A stretch of DNA of 64,000 nt from Candidatus Methylospira mobilis (GCF_009498235.1 NZ_CP044205.1:3163389-3227388); one strand, 5' to 3'. Counted from the stretch's first letter, positions 20,448 through 29,376 are shown. Translations and numbers: made by a program. The notes: generated by a model from the letters alone, not told the origin.

Positions 20448-20966
20448 ATGAAAACACCAGCCGCAATCTGTTTTGCCCTATTTATATGCGCGAGCTCGTT
20501 GAGCCTACCCGCTTTTGCAGCCGACCCCGATCACACCCAGCACCAAAACCAGTCCACCTCCCCTGAAGGAATGCAGGGCGGCAATATGCATGGAAAAGTG
20601 ATGCAGCATATGATGTCGCGCGAACAAGCCGATGGTGACCATAAAGGCTACGCAGAAATGGTGCTTCAGCACATCCAGGAATTAAAACTGACGGATGAGC
20701 AGATTGGAAAGATCACGCGCATTCACCAGGAGAGTCAACAAAAAGTAGCCGGCATAGTCAGTCGCGTCAAGGAAAGCATGAAGGCCGCGCATAACCTATT
20801 TCTGAATCCCGCAGCAGACGAGGCGGCCATACGTAAAGCAGCCCAGGAACACTCGACGGCGTTTAATGAACTGGTCGAAACCACATTGAAAGCGCGCAAC
20901 GCGATCAACGCGGTACTGACGCCCGAGCAGTTGCAAAAGCTTAAATCGCTGAAAAGCGAGTCTTGA
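20448..20966 (+). CDS. Spy/CpxP-like periplasmic protein
   Basis: 172 aa, exported. The start ATG at 20448 has GGAG seven bases before it. A Sec signal peptide (MKTPAAICFALFICASS...PAFAAD) is cleaved after about residue 25. The mature part is His/Met-rich at first (HTQHQNQ, MHGKVMQHMMSR) and then helical, with LKLTDEQIGKITRIHQESQQ and AVLTPEQLQKLKSLK, which resemble the LTxxQ repeats of Spy/CpxP-type chaperones. The His/Met segment could bind copper or other metals; this is inference. Confidence 0.7.
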   Translation: MKTPAAICFALFICASSLSLPAFAADPDHTQHQNQSTSPEGMQGGNMHGKVMQHMMSREQADGDHKGYAEMVLQHIQELKLTDEQIGKITRIHQESQQKVAGIVSRVKESMKAAHNLFLNPAADEAAIRKAAQEHSTAFNELVETTLKARNAINAVLTPEQLQKLKSLKSES

Positions 20967-21234
20967 AAACAGCGGCAACAAAATCATCGCACGCCGTGCG
21001 TCCCGAAGCTGTTGACTTGGGTTATGGCATTTCAGAATTAGCCGCCCACGCGCGTTAGCCCTTGATATGTCGACCAGCCGTTCGCGGTTCGGCAAGCTCA
21101 GCACTAACAGGGAAATTATTTTTGACCATGCCCTTGGCTCCGTTACCGCGCAAATCGCGTAGCGAACACCAACCCTATTCATCCCGCCGGGGCGGATAAA
21201 CTGTTGCGCCATATGTTGCATGCCTGGGCAGATA
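20967..21234. repeat. Intergenic with a short dispersed repeat
   Basis: No gene is seen. Around 21078-21111 the sequence reads CCGTTCGCGGTTCGGCAAGC then TCAGCACTAACAGG. Diverged relatives of the TTCGACAAGCTCAG core are at 27961-27990 and 44465-44498, suggesting a small dispersed repeat family in this genome. Confidence 0.4.
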
Positions 21235-21238
21235 CAAA

Positions 21239-21264
21239 GGCGACGGTATTTATCGACCGTCGCC
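21239..21264 (-). terminator. Terminator after the dihaem cytochrome gene
   Basis: A perfect 9-bp stem GGCGACGGT / ACCGTCGCC with loop CGATAAAT lies just downstream of the stop at 21273 and is followed on the minus strand by TTTGTAT. Confidence 0.7.
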
Positions 21265-21272
21265 GTCGGCAA

Positions 21273-23135
21273 TCAATAGTTGTTGGATGCAGCCTTGGCT
21301 TTTTTCGCGTTAGGTCTCCAGCCAGTGCTGTCCTGCTTCAGGTATTCGATGATATCCATCTTTTCCTGATGAGTATAAGCCCTTGTTTTAGGGTAGACAT
21401 GACCGCTATTACTGTTCCCGGCAATGCTGGTATCGAACTCGAAAAGCTTTACACTTTCCTTTTCGTTACCCTGTTTGCCGGACACGAAACCAAGGTTTAC
21501 CGTATCCAGTTCATGGCTGCCTACCCAGAATTTCCTGGAGCGCTCAGCGGGCGCTGACAGCAACTCATAGATGTTCGGTACCGAACCGTTATGCAGGAAG
21601 GGTCCGGTAGCCCAAATACCCAGCAAAGGACCCGCTTTGATAGTATTCACGCCTGGTGATGTTGATCCTGGTGTTGCTTTCGTAAAATCACAGACTTCCT
21701 TTTGGTCAGGCGTAAAGCGGTAGCCTGAATATTTGCATTTATCCTCTAGACTGGCGTTTTGATCGGCAATGGCTTGCCCAACTACACCCGCTACGGAACC
21801 AAGGAACATTTCAGCGCCAGGAACGATGGGGGTATTTTTAAAGATTACGGGAGCAAGCGTACCTGTTACCGATAAACGCGACAGCAAGTTCGTCGTATAA
21901 CTGGGGTCGGTGCCTACTTCGTTGAGCGGCGTGCCGGTAACCTTTATAAACCGCAGCTCCTTCATATTTTCCTTCGGGTCAGTCATATCACCAGCTGCAA
22001 ACGGCGGCATGCTGTGACAGGACCGGCAGTCCCTATCAAACAACTGTTTACCCGCACTGGCTCGGCGCGTATCGATACGCCCAAACAAATCCTCGCGCCA
22101 CGGCGGTGGATTCAGCTCTTTCAACCATTCTTCCATTTCGTACACCTGCTTCAGGAGTACGCTGGAGTGCAGTCTGTTTTTCGGGTCGGGATTGATGAAA
22201 GTCGTTTCACCAAATACGCCCAGCACTTCGCCCGCGTTACGGGAGATGGGGTTACCGGCCACAGGCACCCATTGCACAAAATCCAGATCAGGCGCTATCC
22301 ATAAATGCGGGTAACTGACCGGCGCACTGGGTGGACGCAGATTATCCGGTTCCTTCAAATCAAACACCGCAAGCGCATTGATAATCTGGCCCAGCGCATC
22401 GATACGCCCCGCCCCTGCTGGCGACGGCGGAGTTCGCATCCAAATCTGCCCCTCCATGCGCGTTGCAAAGTCCAGATAGACTGACGACAGTTTGGCCAGT
22501 TCTTCTTCACTGGGGACATGACCATAAACAGTTTCAGCAAAATGATCGAATTTAGGATTTTTATAAGGCGGCGGCAACATCGGGCGAGTTGCCTTCACTG
22601 CGTCGGACAGCGCCTGAAAAAACGCACCGATATCGGCGAGCGTTGGCGCGCCGTCTATGCGTATGATTTTGCCTTTATAGGTAATATCATTGGTGTGGCA
22701 GGCCGCACAACTCATACCTACCCAGGGTCCTGTCAGGCCGTCGTTGACGGAATAAGGGGCACTGGGAAGTCTCGCCGGGTCCTTGGAAAATCCGATAGGC
22801 AAACCGTCCGGATTTCTTTCGCTTTTCTTGTCGTAAATCAAACCGAAACGGGCGATGTTGGCGGAGTCGGCGAATTTTGTCTCGCTATTCGGTTGCTCCA
22901 ATGCCAAAAACCATTTGTAGGGCATCAAGCGTGATCCCTGCGGGGTATAGTAGAATAACTCCCGCATGGTCTGATCCCAATTCTGGTTGTAATTGTCGGC
23001 ATTCAATTCGCTTTTATTGCTGATGTATGGCTCTGCATAACTTGCGGCAGTCACGTTACCGGAAAGACCAAGTATGAGTGTCGCAATGGCATGCAAGCTT
23101 ACTACTTTCCGACTTATCTTGTTTGACCAGATCAT
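21273..23135 (-). CDS. Exported dihaem c-type cytochrome, RoxA-like (rubber-oxygenase/dihaem peroxidase superfamily)
   Basis: 620 aa with a Sec signal peptide (hydrophobic ALAT-like stretch to NVTAAS, about residue 31). There are two haem c motifs, CAACH at residues 143-147 and CRSCH at 370-374. The region WIAPDLDFVQWVPVAGNPIS then RNAGEVLGVFGE and the C-terminal TGPFLHNGSVPNIYELLSAP and FWVGSHELDTVNLGF are typical of the large dihaem cytochromes that include the rubber oxygenase RoxA, usually annotated as dihaem cytochrome c peroxidase. RoxA is a dioxygenase cleaving polyisoprene; MauG and BCCP are the related peroxidases. Substrate here is unknown. It is the last gene of a minus-strand group with lipoxygenase and two AidA/PixA-like genes. 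Confidence 0.75.
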   Translation of the reverse strand: MIWSNKISRKVVSLHAIATLILGLSGNVTAASYAEPYISNKSELNADNYNQNWDQTMRELFYYTPQGSRLMPYKWFLALEQPNSETKFADSANIARFGLIYDKKSERNPDGLPIGFSKDPARLPSAPYSVNDGLTGPWVGMSCAACHTNDITYKGKIIRIDGAPTLADIGAFFQALSDAVKATRPMLPPPYKNPKFDHFAETVYGHVPSEEELAKLSSVYLDFATRMEGQIWMRTPPSPAGAGRIDALGQIINALAVFDLKEPDNLRPPSAPVSYPHLWIAPDLDFVQWVPVAGNPISRNAGEVLGVFGETTFINPDPKNRLHSSVLLKQVYEMEEWLKELNPPPWREDLFGRIDTRRASAGKQLFDRDCRSCHSMPPFAAGDMTDPKENMKELRFIKVTGTPLNEVGTDPSYTTNLLSRLSVTGTLAPVIFKNTPIVPGAEMFLGSVAGVVGQAIADQNASLEDKCKYSGYRFTPDQKEVCDFTKATPGSTSPGVNTIKAGPLLGIWATGPFLHNGSVPNIYELLSAPAERSRKFWVGSHELDTVNLGFVSGKQGNEKESVKLFEFDTSIAGNSNSGHVYPKTRAYTHQEKMDIIEYLKQDSTGWRPNAKKAKAASNNY

Positions 23136-23531
23136 AAACTATCCTCTGCGTTGTATGGATTATATTGTCTTACGTCTGTTTGCGCTGGAGTTGCGGGTAT
23201 ACTGCATATATCGAAATTGATAAGACTACTCACGCGGGTTCACGGTTTACAAAACCGATAGACTTCACTTATAACGCAGCGTCGTTGTCGAAAATTACGC
23301 AGACAGTGCCGTTCATACGCCGTAAATACAACCCCTGCGCAATACGGTGAGCCGATTAATAGACATTTTACGGAAGCGCCCCGAAATTGCGTTGAGGTTT
23401 GCAGCATTCATGTGTGCCGCAAGATGCTCTTAAATAGCCGATATTTTGAAATACAAACCTGTCCGACCTTTTATAATCAGGGTGGGACGGTAATAATCAC
23501 CATCAACCCACCCTGATTTATCACACAGTAA
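23136..23531. other. Gap between the dihaem cytochrome and the AidA/PixA-like gene
   Basis: Nearly 400 bases without a gene. The right part holds the terminator at 23477-23516; the left part is the probable promoter and leader of the dihaem cytochrome, though no convincing -35/-10 pair was seen. Confidence 0.5.
23477..23516 (-). terminator. Terminator-like hairpin after the second AidA/PixA-like gene
   Basis: A perfect 10-bp inverted repeat, TCAGGGTGGG and CCCACCCTGA, 20 bases apart, is followed on the minus strand by TTATAAAA. It lies 16 bases after the stop at 23532. Confidence 0.55.
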
Positions 23532-24101
23532 CTAAGTTAATTTAATTACAATTGTGGGGTCGATTCTGAAGAAATTTATGGGCCGTGGATTATTGATGTC
23601 GCTTACATCAATCAAAACCAGCTTCATCAAGTACGAAATACTGGCATTTTTCGCCTTCGCGCGCACAGTTGTCTGGGGGATTGATATATCGATTGTTGAC
23701 GCATCTATCCAACGTTCCGCCGGTTGCTTGGCAGCGTTAAAGCCGGTTTTCACCGCGGCTACTTCCAATTCTGTTATTATGGTATTCGGCGGCGTTAAAT
23801 TGTCGTTCCAATTTGACCCCGTATCAAATCCATACATGGACATGCTTCGATAGTTTGTATAGATAGGGTTTACTTCACTAACTATCCACTTAATGGTGTC
23901 ATCCTTGCCCACCTGTAGAGAAAAACTGTCGCCATCACCTATCGAAATCGCGTCGGCAGGGTTGTCGCTGACCGCAGCCATACGGACGTTGTTTCTCCAA
24001 TACATGTTGCCACCAACAGGTTGCTCCCATGTTCCTACGGCAGTTTGTTGTTTGAAGTAAAGCGTATTCACTTGCACATTAATCGTCCAAATCTTGCTCA
24101 C
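23532..24101 (-). CDS. AidA/PixA-family (inclusion-body type) protein, copy 2
   Basis: 189 aa, no signal peptide. It begins MSKIWTINVQVNTLYFKQQT and contains AAVSDNPADAISIGDGDSFS, then DDTIKWIVSEVNPIYTNYRS and a C-terminal NNPRPINFFRIDPTIVI. The pattern of a short N-terminal strand, a middle ...GD.I.W... block and a C-terminal ...DP.I.I end resembles the AidA/PixA family (Xenorhabdus PixA inclusion protein; Ralstonia/Burkholderia AidA). The assignment rests on pattern memory, not a search. It is clearly paralogous to the gene at 24345-24914 (WTINVQVN, GTWE.P, SD.P.DAI..GDGD, VNP.Y.N shared). Confidence 0.6.
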   Translation of the reverse strand: MSKIWTINVQVNTLYFKQQTAVGTWEQPVGGNMYWRNNVRMAAVSDNPADAISIGDGDSFSLQVGKDDTIKWIVSEVNPIYTNYRSMSMYGFDTGSNWNDNLTPPNTIITELEVAAVKTGFNAAKQPAERWIDASTIDISIPQTTVRAKAKNASISYLMKLVLIDVSDINNPRPINFFRIDPTIVIKLT

Positions 24102-24300
24102 GATGATTTCTCCTTGTTAAGTTATTACAAAATTACTGTTTGCATTGGCAACTATGCCGTTGAAGATATAATTTACATTTTTTACAAAGAAAACCGCTTG
24201 TTTCATTGTTTACGTCATACGAACCTCTCTTGTTTTATCCAATGATCACACCATCACAACCTCCCGACAAAAGCCCTGACTTATGGATGCCGCACCGACC

Positions 24301-24317
24301 AAAGGCGTCTGCCTTTT
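24301..24317 (-). terminator. Possible weak terminator after the first AidA/PixA-like gene
   Basis: AAAGGC GTCT GCCTTTT forms a 6-bp stem with A/T tails on either strand, 28 bases after the stop at 24345. The stem is short, so termination is uncertain. Confidence 0.3.
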
Positions 24318-24344
24318 CTGCTTTAGCCTGGTTGGCGCATACAA

Positions 24345-24914
24345 TCAATTTACTATAATTTTTGGACTGATTTTAATAACCCTCAAAACAGCAGGAACTT
24401 CTGTGTCGGCTATACCAACCACAGCAATATGCATATGACAGATTGTATTATTTGCTGAAGCATTTACTCGCTGTTGCTGCGGAACCACTATGTCCGCAGT
24501 AGCGGCGTTTAGCCATTGTTCCGCTGGTTCTTTTTTGGCGTTAAACCCTGTTTGTACAGATGCAATTGCTATTTCCTGCATTAGCTCTGGTAATAAATAA
24601 AAACCAGGAAGAGAGGCGCAGTTAATTTCGCTATTAAATCCGATCATATAAGATTTTATGCGATTCGCATAAACAGGATTTACATCGCTCAATACCCACT
24701 GAATAATGTCTTCACTATCCAACGGCAACACGATATTATCTCCGTCACCTACGACAATAGCGTCGCCAGGGTCATCACTAACGGCAGCTATATTGATATT
24801 GTTTTTATATAACGCACCCGCATCTGCCGGATGCTCCCATGTTCCTATTTCATTATCCTGCGTTGAAATGAAATATTGCGCGTTTACCTGTACATTTATT
24901 GTCCACACCTTCAT
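24345..24914 (-). CDS. AidA/PixA-family (inclusion-body type) protein, copy 1
   Basis: 189 aa from the ATG at 24914 (MKVWTINVQVNAQYF), chosen because it aligns with the start of the paralogue at 24101; an in-frame ATG lies five codons upstream. Shared blocks with copy 2 are GTWEHPADAG, AAVSDDPGDAIVVGDGDNIV, DIIQWVLSDVNPVYANR and ASVQTGFNAKKEPAEQWLNA, and the C-terminal VIKISPKIIV. No signal peptide or membrane segment. AidA/PixA proteins are small beta-rich proteins of unclear role, sometimes under quorum-sensing or phase control and sometimes forming inclusions. It lies between the lipoxygenase and copy 2, all on the same strand. Confidence 0.6.
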   Translation of the reverse strand: MKVWTINVQVNAQYFISTQDNEIGTWEHPADAGALYKNNINIAAVSDDPGDAIVVGDGDNIVLPLDSEDIIQWVLSDVNPVYANRIKSYMIGFNSEINCASLPGFYLLPELMQEIAIASVQTGFNAKKEPAEQWLNAATADIVVPQQQRVNASANNTICHMHIAVVGIADTEVPAVLRVIKISPKIIVN

Positions 24915-25193
24915 GACAGTTTCTCGCATCCCTCAGCCCGACAAGCAGTAAATAAACAAGCTGACTCAATTCATCATGAACAAGGAGACCTTAAACCGCA
25001 AAATGGTCCGTATATATCTGAGTCAGGAAAAGTTATTCCAGTCGATCGACAGGAATACGCATCTTGGGAAGCACCGATTTAGTCGTTTCTTCATGAAAAA
25101 TGATATTCAAGCCGTCGGTATTACCGAATCGTGCCGGAGCAGACTCGAATAAGTCGGCGCTTCTCCTGGTTTTTCCGGAACACAGTCTAAGGC

Positions 25194-27059
25194 TCAGACT
25201 TGTATGCAATTCATCACTGAAGCATTGATACCCATATCGGGCCGTGTCGTAACGCTCAAATAGTAATAAGAAACACTATTGGGCGCATATTTTGCGTAAT
25301 CATGCGTTTGCATGAATGCGGCAATGCGCTGACGCTGGTTCTCCGTAATTTGAGCGTTGACAGAGGCATTGTCCGTCCACAAAGCGCTGTAAAAATCCGA
25401 TACTGCCTGATATTGTTTTGGATGGCGGATCTGGTCATAGGGATATAAATCATGCAGGCTGGCCGCTGTGCCGTCGCCGGTCACCACGTCGTTGACTTGT
25501 GTCGTTGGCTCCATGACGGTGCCGATCTGATTTGCAATCAAATTGCGGCCTGTAACTTCCTGCGGGTTGGGTAGCGAGCCGAGCAATTCCTCATCGCTGA
25601 CGCCCGGCTTCTGCGGCGGGGCTTTCTCCATGGCGAAAACGCCGTTGGGCAAAAAGCCCCAGCTCTGGAACATACTGTTGTTAACCGCCGTATGCTGTGC
25701 CGTTGCTGTAAAAAATAAATTAGTTAAGGCATGTTTGAGATAATTTTTGCTTGCAACCCAGGTATAGCGTTTAACGCCATCACGGTTAAAGGCGCCCTGC
25801 GCCATATTCATCCAGGCATTGGGGAGTGGATCTTTGACTACGGCAGCGTCATCGGCATAGGTCGCGTCAACCACGTTTCCCACGAATTGCTGAATTGCCT
25901 GCCACCAGATCTGACCGTCGTCTCGATAGGGGAAGGAAACCGGCAGGCTTGCGCTATCGATCTGACGGTTGGCCAGAGTTTGAGGGAAGGCCATCGCATC
26001 GAAGCTGTAGTTCTGGTAAAGATTGTTGATAATCTGATAAATACCGATACGACCGGTAGGAAAAAATCTATCGCAAAACTTGCCCTTGTGATACAGGCCG
26101 GGTATAGGATCGGTAGCCGTAACGTCGTAGACCCCGCTGGTGCGAATGCAAACTTTTTTTAGATGCGGCGTCATCAGCACCATGAGCGGGTGCGTTTCCG
26201 CAGACGGATCCTGCTCAATCAGGTTTAGCGCGGCAATCGAGAAAATCATCACGATGCTATGGGTATTGAATAAATGGGTACCGCCATACCACCAGTGAAA
26301 ATCGGCATAACCCACCCAAAGTTTGGCCAGCAGCCAGGAATTGGCATCGTCGTGAGGCGTGAAGATATAGGCATTGTTTATGGAATCGATTTGAATTGCC
26401 AAAGGCATCAGTTCGTTTCCCTCTACGCTAAAAAAGGCGACAGGCACGCTGAAATAAGAGCCTTCTCGCACAAACCGTCTGGTTTGTACATTGCCCAGTA
26501 CCGGCCGGTAATCGCAGATAAACAACCCGTTCCTGCCGTGGGCAGCCCGTAACGCGGCAATCAGTGCATTTTTATTGTGCGCACCGGCGCTGGTATTCAC
26601 AAACTGATCGAGACCGTCATCCCTGCCATTGTATTTGGCGATCACGTTGGGATTGGCCCCGCCCAAGCGCTGACGGGCAAATTCGGCGTCGTCATCGATC
26701 CAGTACCCGGTCAGCGTGTCGATCTGTTTCTGGGTAAATACCGTAGTGTCCCACATATTCCATGTATAACGTTGCCGGATTTGTTCGGTCGCCGGCCCGA
26801 CATAGGTTTGCCCTGGCACGTTTTTATTAATATAAGCCGCCTCTTTTACGATCTGAGCCATCCGTTCATTCTTCAGGCGATCATCGTCCGGAGTAAACTG
26901 CCAGCTTTTTGGTATGGTATTCTTATCGTTAAGCCAGGGCGTGGTAGTCGCACTGAAATTGCCTGCTACCGGGTACTGGTCGGTCGAATATGCCAGATCG
27001 GATGCGTTGAACTGATAAACGTAATTAGTAATAACATTCTGACTTCGTATTGCACTCAT
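25194..27059 (-). CDS. Lipoxygenase
   Basis: 621 aa. Lipoxygenases insert O2 into polyunsaturated fatty acids to give hydroperoxides. The family core is unmistakable: AKLWVGYADFHWWYGGTHLF NTH (two metal histidines H262 and H267 in HxxxxH spacing), then HPLMVLMTPHLKKV, and later FFTATAQHTAVNNSMFQSWG with the third His H456 and Asn N460. The C-terminus reads GINASVMNCIQV: the last residue, which normally supplies its carboxylate to the metal, is Val rather than the usual Ile. There is no signal peptide and no N-terminal PLAT domain; length is normal for a bacterial lipoxygenase. Most methanotrophs have few polyunsaturated fatty acids, so the natural substrate is an open question. It is the first gene of the minus-strand group ending with the RoxA-like cytochrome. 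Confidence 0.92.
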   Translation of the reverse strand: MSAIRSQNVITNYVYQFNASDLAYSTDQYPVAGNFSATTTPWLNDKNTIPKSWQFTPDDDRLKNERMAQIVKEAAYINKNVPGQTYVGPATEQIRQRYTWNMWDTTVFTQKQIDTLTGYWIDDDAEFARQRLGGANPNVIAKYNGRDDGLDQFVNTSAGAHNKNALIAALRAAHGRNGLFICDYRPVLGNVQTRRFVREGSYFSVPVAFFSVEGNELMPLAIQIDSINNAYIFTPHDDANSWLLAKLWVGYADFHWWYGGTHLFNTHSIVMIFSIAALNLIEQDPSAETHPLMVLMTPHLKKVCIRTSGVYDVTATDPIPGLYHKGKFCDRFFPTGRIGIYQIINNLYQNYSFDAMAFPQTLANRQIDSASLPVSFPYRDDGQIWWQAIQQFVGNVVDATYADDAAVVKDPLPNAWMNMAQGAFNRDGVKRYTWVASKNYLKHALTNLFFTATAQHTAVNNSMFQSWGFLPNGVFAMEKAPPQKPGVSDEELLGSLPNPQEVTGRNLIANQIGTVMEPTTQVNDVVTGDGTAASLHDLYPYDQIRHPKQYQAVSDFYSALWTDNASVNAQITENQRQRIAAFMQTHDYAKYAPNSVSYYYLSVTTRPDMGINASVMNCIQV

Positions 27060-28048
27060 TAGTATTGGCTTCTCTAGTTACGGTAATGGTTTAAAAATCA
27101 GTCACACATTCATCTTCCGCTCGAAACCGCCCTATGCCACGCAAACGCTATTCGCGCTCCTGAAAAAGCGATATTTAGAACTTCTGGTTTTTTCGTGATA
27201 TGGCAAAAGTCAGGGCCGCCCGTTGTGCATTCAAGCGAAATGACTGGCCGGAAAACGCATGGCTGCAAGTTTCCCGCTAGTTGCCGGCTGCAAAGCGAAC
27301 TCATCAGCAACGCATGTTAATGCGACAGTGGCTACGAACTGTTTTTAATGCTAGCATCCGGAACGCCTCCTTTATAGCTGTCAAATCTGACAGCTGGTTT
27401 CGAGGTTGTCGGATTGATACTATTCAAGCTTTTTCTGTATACGGATGGCGCTGGCGCATAAACCCACAGACTTTGGGCGGCGAGGACTTTCTGCAGCGAA
27501 ACCAACAGAGGAAAATACCGGCAAACGCGGTGCGCACTTGACGCACTCGGATACAGAGAGGCCCAAGCGCTGCCCGATACTCCATGCGCTGTTCGGTCTG
27601 CATTACCGCTCAGTGGAAGGATTTGCTCGATTACTGATGGAAGTGATGGAACTTGATTTTCCGGACCGGGGCATACGCAAATGCCGCGACGCGCCCAAAG
27701 CCGGGGGGCTTATGATTCAACGCGGCGAGAAAAAAGACCCGCGAACTCAGCGGAGGATAGAAGCTGAAAGGGAGGTCAATGGCGTCATGTTTGCCACGGC
27801 AGTGGTCTGACAGCAATTCGACCGTTGCTGCCATGTATAAAAGCACTCGCCGGCGCTTGCTGTGAATCAGGTATACAGATCCGAATTGGCCGCGCATTCG
27901 AATGCTCAAAGCTTATCGAAGTGTGAATCCCTCCAACAACATTGAAGGTTAAGCCGTTGATGCTTCGACAGGCTCTGCGCCAGCGGCTTACCTCGGTGCA
28001 GGGCGGAATATTCGCACTGCCGGGATAACGCCGAAAACAGGAATGTCC
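27060..28048. other. Gene-poor stretch with transposase remnant and repeat
   Basis: Almost 1 kb without an intact gene, between the lipoxygenase start and the dienelactone hydrolase end. It holds the transposase remnant listed at 27560-27700 and a copy of the short TTCGACA-type repeat at 27961-27990. The part next to 27059 probably contains the lipoxygenase promoter; no clear boxes were found. Confidence 0.5.
27560..27700 (+). pseudogene. Degenerate IS5-type transposase fragment
   Basis: One frame reads ILHALFGLHYRSVEGFARLL then MEVMELDFPDRG, which resembles the N-terminal conserved part of IS5-type transposases (usually ...VF.LPLRATEGF..SLL.LMGL..PDY...). The DDE catalytic region is not recognisable downstream and the frame is interrupted, so it is a decayed remnant. 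Only sequence resemblance from memory supports this. Confidence 0.4.
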
Positions 28049-28837
28049 CTATCTCCCAAAAACCCCGTTAAACAACTGCTTCATCGCCTCCCAGGACGCC
28101 TTGTCCGCCGCGGCATTGTAAGCCAGCGGCATGTTGTTGGCCTTGCCGAGCCTGTCCGCATCCGGATTGGTAAAGCCGTGTACGGCGCCGGGATAGTTTA
28201 TAAAACGATAGTCCGCGCCGGCATGCTGCATTTCCTGCTCGAAAGCCCTGATGCTGTCCTGCGTAATGAAACTATCGTCGGCGCCGTTTAAGACCAGAAC
28301 CCGTGCCTTGACCGCGCCGGGCTGCGCAGGCGTACGGGTAACCAGGTTGCCGTGAAAACTGGCTACCGCCGCCAGATCAACACCCTGACGCGCCATGTTC
28401 AACACCGTAGCGCCGCCGAAACAATAGCCTATCGCCGCGGTCTTTTTCGAGGCATCCACCATCGGCTGACGCTCAAGCAGCGCTTTGGCCGCAAGAAAAC
28501 GTTCGCGCGCCACATCCGCATGCTCGAGCACATTATTCATGAACCCGGACGCGTCGGATGCATGTTCGGTCGATTTTCCTTCGCCATACATATCGACCGC
28601 CAACGCGGTATAACCCAGCCCGGCGAGCATGCGGGCTCGTTCCCGCGCATAATCATTCAATCCCCACCATTCATGCACGACCAGCACCGCCGGCTGTTTC
28701 GTACCGTAGGCGTCGTCCCAAACCAGGTATCCCTTTAGAAGAACATTCCCGGCACGGTAGTCCACGACCCGCTCGTGCAACGCGGCGTGCAAAGGGGGAC
28801 TGAACAGCAAAAGCAGTAAAATCAGAAAACGCTTCAT
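28049..28837 (-). CDS. Exported dienelactone hydrolase family protein
   Basis: 262 aa alpha/beta-hydrolase with a signal peptide (MKRFLILLLLLFSPPLHAAL). The DLH features are LVVHEWWGLNDYARERARML, the Cys nucleophile in GYCFGGATVL, then an Asp in LNGADDSFI and the His in YPGAVHGFTNP. Family members hydrolyse dienelactones or other esters; the signal peptide places this one in the periplasm. Its ATG overlaps the upstream gene's stop by four bases (28834-28837). Confidence 0.85.
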   Translation of the reverse strand: MKRFLILLLLLFSPPLHAALHERVVDYRAGNVLLKGYLVWDDAYGTKQPAVLVVHEWWGLNDYARERARMLAGLGYTALAVDMYGEGKSTEHASDASGFMNNVLEHADVARERFLAAKALLERQPMVDASKKTAAIGYCFGGATVLNMARQGVDLAAVASFHGNLVTRTPAQPGAVKARVLVLNGADDSFITQDSIRAFEQEMQHAGADYRFINYPGAVHGFTNPDADRLGKANNMPLAYNAAADKASWEAMKQLFNGVFGR

Positions 28838-29376
28838 GGTGTACTCCTGTGATCAAAAAGTCGCGCGGCCAAAACCTCCGCAGGTTTTTGCACATTAATC
28901 AAACCAATACCGTCAACATCCGCAGTACGAGGCGCCCACTCGCTATCCGCCAGCTCTTTTATTTCACGGGCGACGCCGTTCCCCCTGCCTTTGGCGATCG
29001 TAACATGCGGTTTCCATAAATCAGGAGCACGGTATTCGGGAGCGGCTGTGGAACCGGAAAAGATATTCAGGCTTCGCAAGTAACCGTCTTGCAATGCAAA
29101 CGATGGCACGGGCTCTACAAACACAACGCTACGCCGTCCCGAAAAAATATTTATTCCATTCAACTCAACGACAAATGCATTCAAGCCGTCAGCAACCCGG
29201 TCGAAACGGATCAGCACGCCGTCCTGATCCGCGTCGTCGAAAACCAGTAACGACAGATGCGGCCACAGCTTGCCGTCCAGGCCGAAGCCCGGCGCGCGAG
29301 CAGCCAGCTTTTCCTGCAACTGTTGCAAAATGAGGTGCGTTTGCCGGTCGAACGTGAGATAAATGCAATAACGCAT
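28834..29376 (-). CDS. 2H phosphoesterase / 2'-5' RNA ligase-like protein
   Basis: 180 aa. It has the two HxTx-type motifs of the 2H superfamily: LWPHLSLLVFDDAD near residue 40 (HLSL) and LWKPHVTIAKGRG near residue 140 (HVTI), with the FV..L.GI..F block between them. Family enzymes act on 2',3'-cyclic phosphates or 2'-5' linkages; a specific substrate cannot be given. It overlaps the dienelactone hydrolase start by four bases, so the pair forms an operon. Confidence 0.7.
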   Translation of the reverse strand: MRYCIYLTFDRQTHLILQQLQEKLAARAPGFGLDGKLWPHLSLLVFDDADQDGVLIRFDRVADGLNAFVVELNGINIFSGRRSVVFVEPVPSFALQDGYLRSLNIFSGSTAAPEYRAPDLWKPHVTIAKGRGNGVAREIKELADSEWAPRTADVDGIGLINVQKPAEVLAARLFDHRSTP

